Shown here: piece after piece, positions 14,519 through 17,121 of the stretch
Layout: each line of letters begins with the position of its first letter
Position numbering within the stretch: position 1 is the stretch's first letter
NCBI GenBank assembly: GCA_021159805.1
Contig: JAGHDT010000565.1
Span: 1 to 17,121, forward strand
Source of the DNA: Anaerolineae bacterium
GTDB taxonomy: Bacteria > Chloroflexota > Anaerolineae > B4-G1 > SLSP01
Direction of reading: 5' to 3'
DNA: 17,121 nucleotides
Notes under the pieces: model-generated
The model's database searches: none
Seen by the model: only the letters and a program-made list of their open reading frames with translations
Told to the model about the DNA's origin: nothing
Translations under genes and position numbers: made by a program

Positions 14519-16483
14519 CTATCTGGATAGCCCAGACAGGAGGCGGCCTAACTGCTCCGGGGTATCGGCAGACATCGGCAACACGCGTGCACCCGGGTAA
14601 TGGGTATCGAAGAATGCCGTCACGTCCCCACTCCAGCTGTGGGGATTGATCACAATGACGCAGCGATCATCTAGATCCCCTATGCCGGCGTCATCGGCGC
14701 TCCCGCCAATCGTGAACCGGTGAGTGTCCCACGTCGCCCGGACCGCAGCCAGCGCCCACACTTTGTCAGCGTCCGGCGGCAGCAGCACGTAGGTGCGCCG
14801 GTAGGGCTCACGCGGCAGACCTGAAGTCCGGCAGAAAAAAGCCGCCGGAGAGGGGTTCGGCATCGACGGCAGCGTCACCAGCACCGCCACCAGCTCTTGC
14901 GGGGTCTTTGCAGTCATAGAGATAATGAGTATATCGGGGTAGTGCGTCTCAAAGAATGCGACCAGATCTGCGCCCCACCGATCCAGGTTAACCGCAACCA
15001 CACGGCGCAGCTCCAACGCTCCGATACCAGCATCGTCAGCACTGCCCCCGAGTGTAAACCGGTGGTCATCCCAGCACGCCTCCACCACCGCCTCAGCCCA
15101 GCAAGTATCGGCGTCAGGCGGTAACAAGACGTACGTCCTTGCATACGGTTCTCTTGGCCACCCCCTCGGCGAGCTATCCAGATAGGGGCGTGCGTTAAGC
15201 GTATCGCAGACTTGAGGTAGGACCACACCGCTCACACGCATCCCCAGATGCAGATGAGGTCCCGCGCAAGCACCGGTCGAGCCCGCCCAGCCAAGCTGAT
15301 CTCCCCGACCGACTAACGTACCGGTGGTGACCTCAATGATCGAGAGATGCGCATACAGCAAGGTGATTTCCTCGCCCCGGGGACCATAACTGCGCACCCG
15401 CACGTGATGGCCATAGCCCACTTCATCCAAAGCCACCTGGGTGACCGTGCCGGCCATCGCTGCCGTAATCGGTGATGTCTCCGGCGAGGTGACATCAACT
15501 GCGAGATCTACGCCATTATGACCACCGGTCATCCCTGAGGAATCGAAATACCCGCATTGGTTAGCACCAAATGCCTGCGTGTAGCGGTGGACCTCAGTCG
15601 GCCAGGCGAACCAGACCTGCCTGGGATCCGGCAGTTGTGGCCGGTCGGCGAGCGCTGAGAGCACGGCGGGCGGCGTCCCCTCCGGCTTGAGCCACGCCAG
15701 TGGACTATACCGAGGATCACTCGACCGGAGCAGAAAACCTGACGTGCCCAAGATGCGGTCATATTGCGCCATCAGGGTCGTGAACTCGGCATATTGACGC
15801 CCACGCACATCGGCAGCAAGCTCTGGGTTGACGTTCGCGAACTCCGTTATGATAAAGTTCTGCGTCTCAAAAGCTTCCAGATAGTCGCGAAGGCAGCCCA
15901 TCGCACCGTCGAGTGCCCGCATCTCCTCCAGCGTGCGCCAATAGACGTGCAACGCGACCCAATCAGCCAGCTCTACTGCGGGTCGGCACTGGCTCAGGAA
16001 CGTCGGTGCATCGATCAGCGCCGAGGGGGTAGGTCGAGGCACGCCTGTAGGCGCGAGCCCAGGGAACCCCAAGCGCAGGTCGTCGCCAAATCGCGCGCGC
16101 AGACGCCGCAGCACCTCCTCGAACCAAATGCCGAAGGCGGCCCCATCCCGCCAGGAGACACCTGCACCACGGTCTGGCCGATTGGGCTCATCGTGGATTT
16201 CGATGTCGCGGACCCCTGTCGCCAGGAAGGCTTCCAAGTCGGATGAAAAATACTCAACGAAGGCTTCGGGGGAGAGTGGACTCTGAGCCCCGCGAGGACT
16301 CAACAATTGAAGCACAACGAGAGAGGCACCGGCATCGCGCCACTTGGCCACATCCACGGTGAGATTGACGAGACTACGCAGACGGATCAGGTTCAGACCA
16401 CAATCAGCGAACGCAGCCAGATCCAAGCGGCGCGCGGGACCCACGCCCGCCAACACCCCCGTGACACTACCTGTGTCACTCAA
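14519..16483 (-). CDS. Three-part protein: GH-A-like barrel, M23 peptidase and two copies of an unrecognised domain
   Basis: Protein of 654 residues. Residues 1-285 look like a clan GH-A glycosidase barrel: IEIHDEPN gives a likely acid/base E99 and NFIITEFANVN a likely nucleophile E214. Residues about 300-435 are an M23 (LytM) metallopeptidase with zinc ligands H322 and D326 (GGHNGVDLA) and H412 in GPHLHLG, plus H379 (YAHL) and H410, so it should be active on peptide cross-bridges. Residues 443-535 and 557-649 are two repeats of one domain with no family I can name. No signal peptide is visible, odd for a wall enzyme. The start is TTG, overlapping the amidase stop as TTGA; a stop 12 bases upstream in this frame excludes an earlier start. 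It is translationally coupled to the amidase. Confidence 0.85.
   Translation of the reverse strand: MSDTGSVTGVLAGVGPARRLDLAAFADCGLNLIRLRSLVNLTVDVAKWRDAGASLVVLQLLSPRGAQSPLSPEAFVEYFSSDLEAFLATGVRDIEIHDEPNRPDRGAGVSWRDGAAFGIWFEEVLRRLRARFGDDLRLGFPGLAPTGVPRPTPSALIDAPTFLSQCRPAVELADWVALHVYWRTLEEMRALDGAMGCLRDYLEAFETQNFIITEFANVNPELAADVRGRQYAEFTTLMAQYDRILGTSGFLLRSSDPRYSPLAWLKPEGTPPAVLSALADRPQLPDPRQVWFAWPTEVHRYTQAFGANQCGYFDSSGMTGGHNGVDLAVDVTSPETSPITAAMAGTVTQVALDEVGYGHHVRVRSYGPRGEEITLLYAHLSIIEVTTGTLVGRGDQLGWAGSTGACAGPHLHLGMRVSGVVLPQVCDTLNARPYLDSSPRGWPREPYARTYVLLPPDADTCWAEAVVEACWDDHRFTLGGSADDAGIGALELRRVVAVNLDRWGADLVAFFETHYPDILIISMTAKTPQELVAVLVTLPSMPNPSPAAFFCRTSGLPREPYRRTYVLLPPDADKVWALAAVRATWDTHRFTIGGSADDAGIGDLDDRCVIVINPHSWSGDVTAFFDTHYPGARVLPMSADTPEQLGRLLSGLSR
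14534..14815 (-). repeat. Second copy of the C-terminal tandem domain
   Basis: Encodes residues 557-650 of the three-part protein. It starts PREPYRRTYVLLPPDAD and contains HRFTIGGSADDAGIGDL and FFDTHYP. Over 93 aligned residues, 56 match the first copy without a gap (about 60%). Third positions have diverged widely, so the duplication is old rather than an assembly artefact. Confidence 0.9.
14876..15157 (-). repeat. First copy of the C-terminal tandem domain
   Basis: Encodes residues 443-536, starting PREPYARTYVLLPPDAD, with HRFTLGGSADDAGIGAL and FFETHYP. The offset to the second copy is 342 bases. Invariant points include W460, the ADDAGIG loop, N499 and W503, and the THYP turn. An alpha/beta fold with alternating strands and helices is suggested. 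Confidence 0.9.
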
Positions 16484-17121
16484 GGGGCTGAGCCTTCAAT
16501 GAAGCAGATCAACCCATCCGCAATTCCTCGCGCCACCACATCGGATCGCTCCGTGAGCAACTCCCGGTCGTCCAACATGAAACCGGCCTCAATGATCGCC
16601 GCTGGGGTGTTGGGATCAATCTCGTAGTAGGCATGGTAGCGCGTCATATCATACGTGATGGTATAGGCGTCAAATTGGAGCCCCGTTGCCTCAGCGTACT
16701 TCGTACTGACGCAATCGACCAGACGATCTTCCGAACCGGGGATATAGCTGGATTCGGCACGCGCCATCTTGAAGCCGGACTTACCAGGGACGCCACACGA
16801 ATCAGCGTGGATAGAGAGCAACGCATCCGCCAGGAATTGATTCAGCCGTACATCGAACTCCTCCAGCAACAGGACATCCCAGCCGCGAGCGGAGAGGAGC
16901 GCGACAACTTGCTGTGCCACATTCAGGTTGATATCAACCTCCATCAGCCCATCTTCACAGATAGCACCGCTGTCACTGCCATAGTGTCCGGCAATAATAC
17001 CTATGCGAGGGACATGAGGGGTCGGCGTGGCCAGCGGCTCTGGGGGCAGGGGCGTCGCTGTCGGCACGGGCGTGTTCAAGAAGATGGTGATCGGTCCCTG
17101 GACCTGGGTCAACTCGCCACC
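16480..17121 (-). CDS. N-acetylmuramoyl-L-alanine amidase (Amidase_3), 5-prime end outside the window
   Basis: Cuts the amide bond between muramic acid and the stem peptide of peptidoglycan. The frame is open to the window edge (codons for G-G-E precede the TTG at 17112), so the true start and probable signal or membrane anchor lie beyond it. Counting from that TTG: a Thr/Pro linker (13-32, PVPTATPLPPEPLATPTP within it), then the catalytic domain with zinc ligands H43 (IIAGHYG), E58 (LMEVDIN) and H102 (LSIHADS), and catalytic E175 (AAIIEAGFM). All four are present, so it should be active. The linker type is common in Chloroflexota exported proteins. Its TGA overlaps the TTG of the downstream GH-M23 gene, tying amidase, glycosidase-like and endopeptidase activities into one unit. 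Confidence 0.92.
   Translation of the reverse strand, partial: GGELTQVQGPITIFLNTPVPTATPLPPEPLATPTPHVPRIGIIAGHYGSDSGAICEDGLMEVDINLNVAQQVVALLSARGWDVLLLEEFDVRLNQFLADALLSIHADSCGVPGKSGFKMARAESSYIPGSEDRLVDCVSTKYAEATGLQFDAYTITYDMTRYHAYYEIDPNTPAAIIEAGFMLDDRELLTERSDVVARGIADGLICFIEGSAP

Overview
The window looks like a moderately GC-rich chromosomal segment of a Chloroflexota bacterium, probably of the Anaerolineae or Caldilineae lineage. The clues are a Thr/Pro-rich linker before an extracytoplasmic amidase, an FN3-like protein with the 'TASEVGTAGFNVYRS' phrase common in Chloroflexota surface proteins, a bacterial translin and a short DUF3467 protein. This placement is inference; no rRNA or other phylogenetic marker with an unambiguous signature is present. 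I saw no tRNA, rRNA, CRISPR array, insertion sequence or attachment site.

Layout. (1) 53-3082, plus strand: a DAO-family FAD oxidoreductase, a NarL-type response regulator and a DegS/NarX-type sensor kinase whose ATP-binding boxes look degenerate. (2) 3083-3600: a 518-base gene-free stretch with a terminator-like hairpin, two TTGACA-type promoter candidates sharing a 16-base motif, and a structured leader for the next gene. (3) 3601-4833, plus: a primary-type sigma-70 factor closed by a clear intrinsic terminator. (4) 12737 down to 4916, minus: phosphohexomutase, bifunctional PAPS synthase (Sat-CysC), small sulfotransferase, GDP-mannose 3,5-epimerase-like enzyme, galacturonokinase-like GHMP kinase, two-pass membrane FN3 protein and Sua5. 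(5) 14392 down to 12909, minus: single-stranded DNA-binding protein, DUF3467 protein and a translin-family protein. (6) 17121 down to 14519, minus: a cell-wall amidase (cut by the window edge), coupled to a three-part protein with a GH-A-like barrel, an M23 peptidase and two copies of an unrecognised domain.

How the genes may work together. The most coherent reading is the block 12737-6462. It holds a hexose-phosphate mutase, an enzyme that can make GDP-L-galactose from GDP-mannose, a sugar-1-kinase of the galacturonokinase type, the enzyme that makes PAPS, and a sulfotransferase that would use it. Together they suggest synthesis of a sulfated, possibly L-galactose-containing, glycan or metabolite. 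No glycosyltransferase or exporter is in view, so the end product is unknown. The ssb/DUF3467/translin group links DNA-binding housekeeping to a probable RNase of the C3PO family. The amidase/GH-M23 pair is a wall-remodelling unit.
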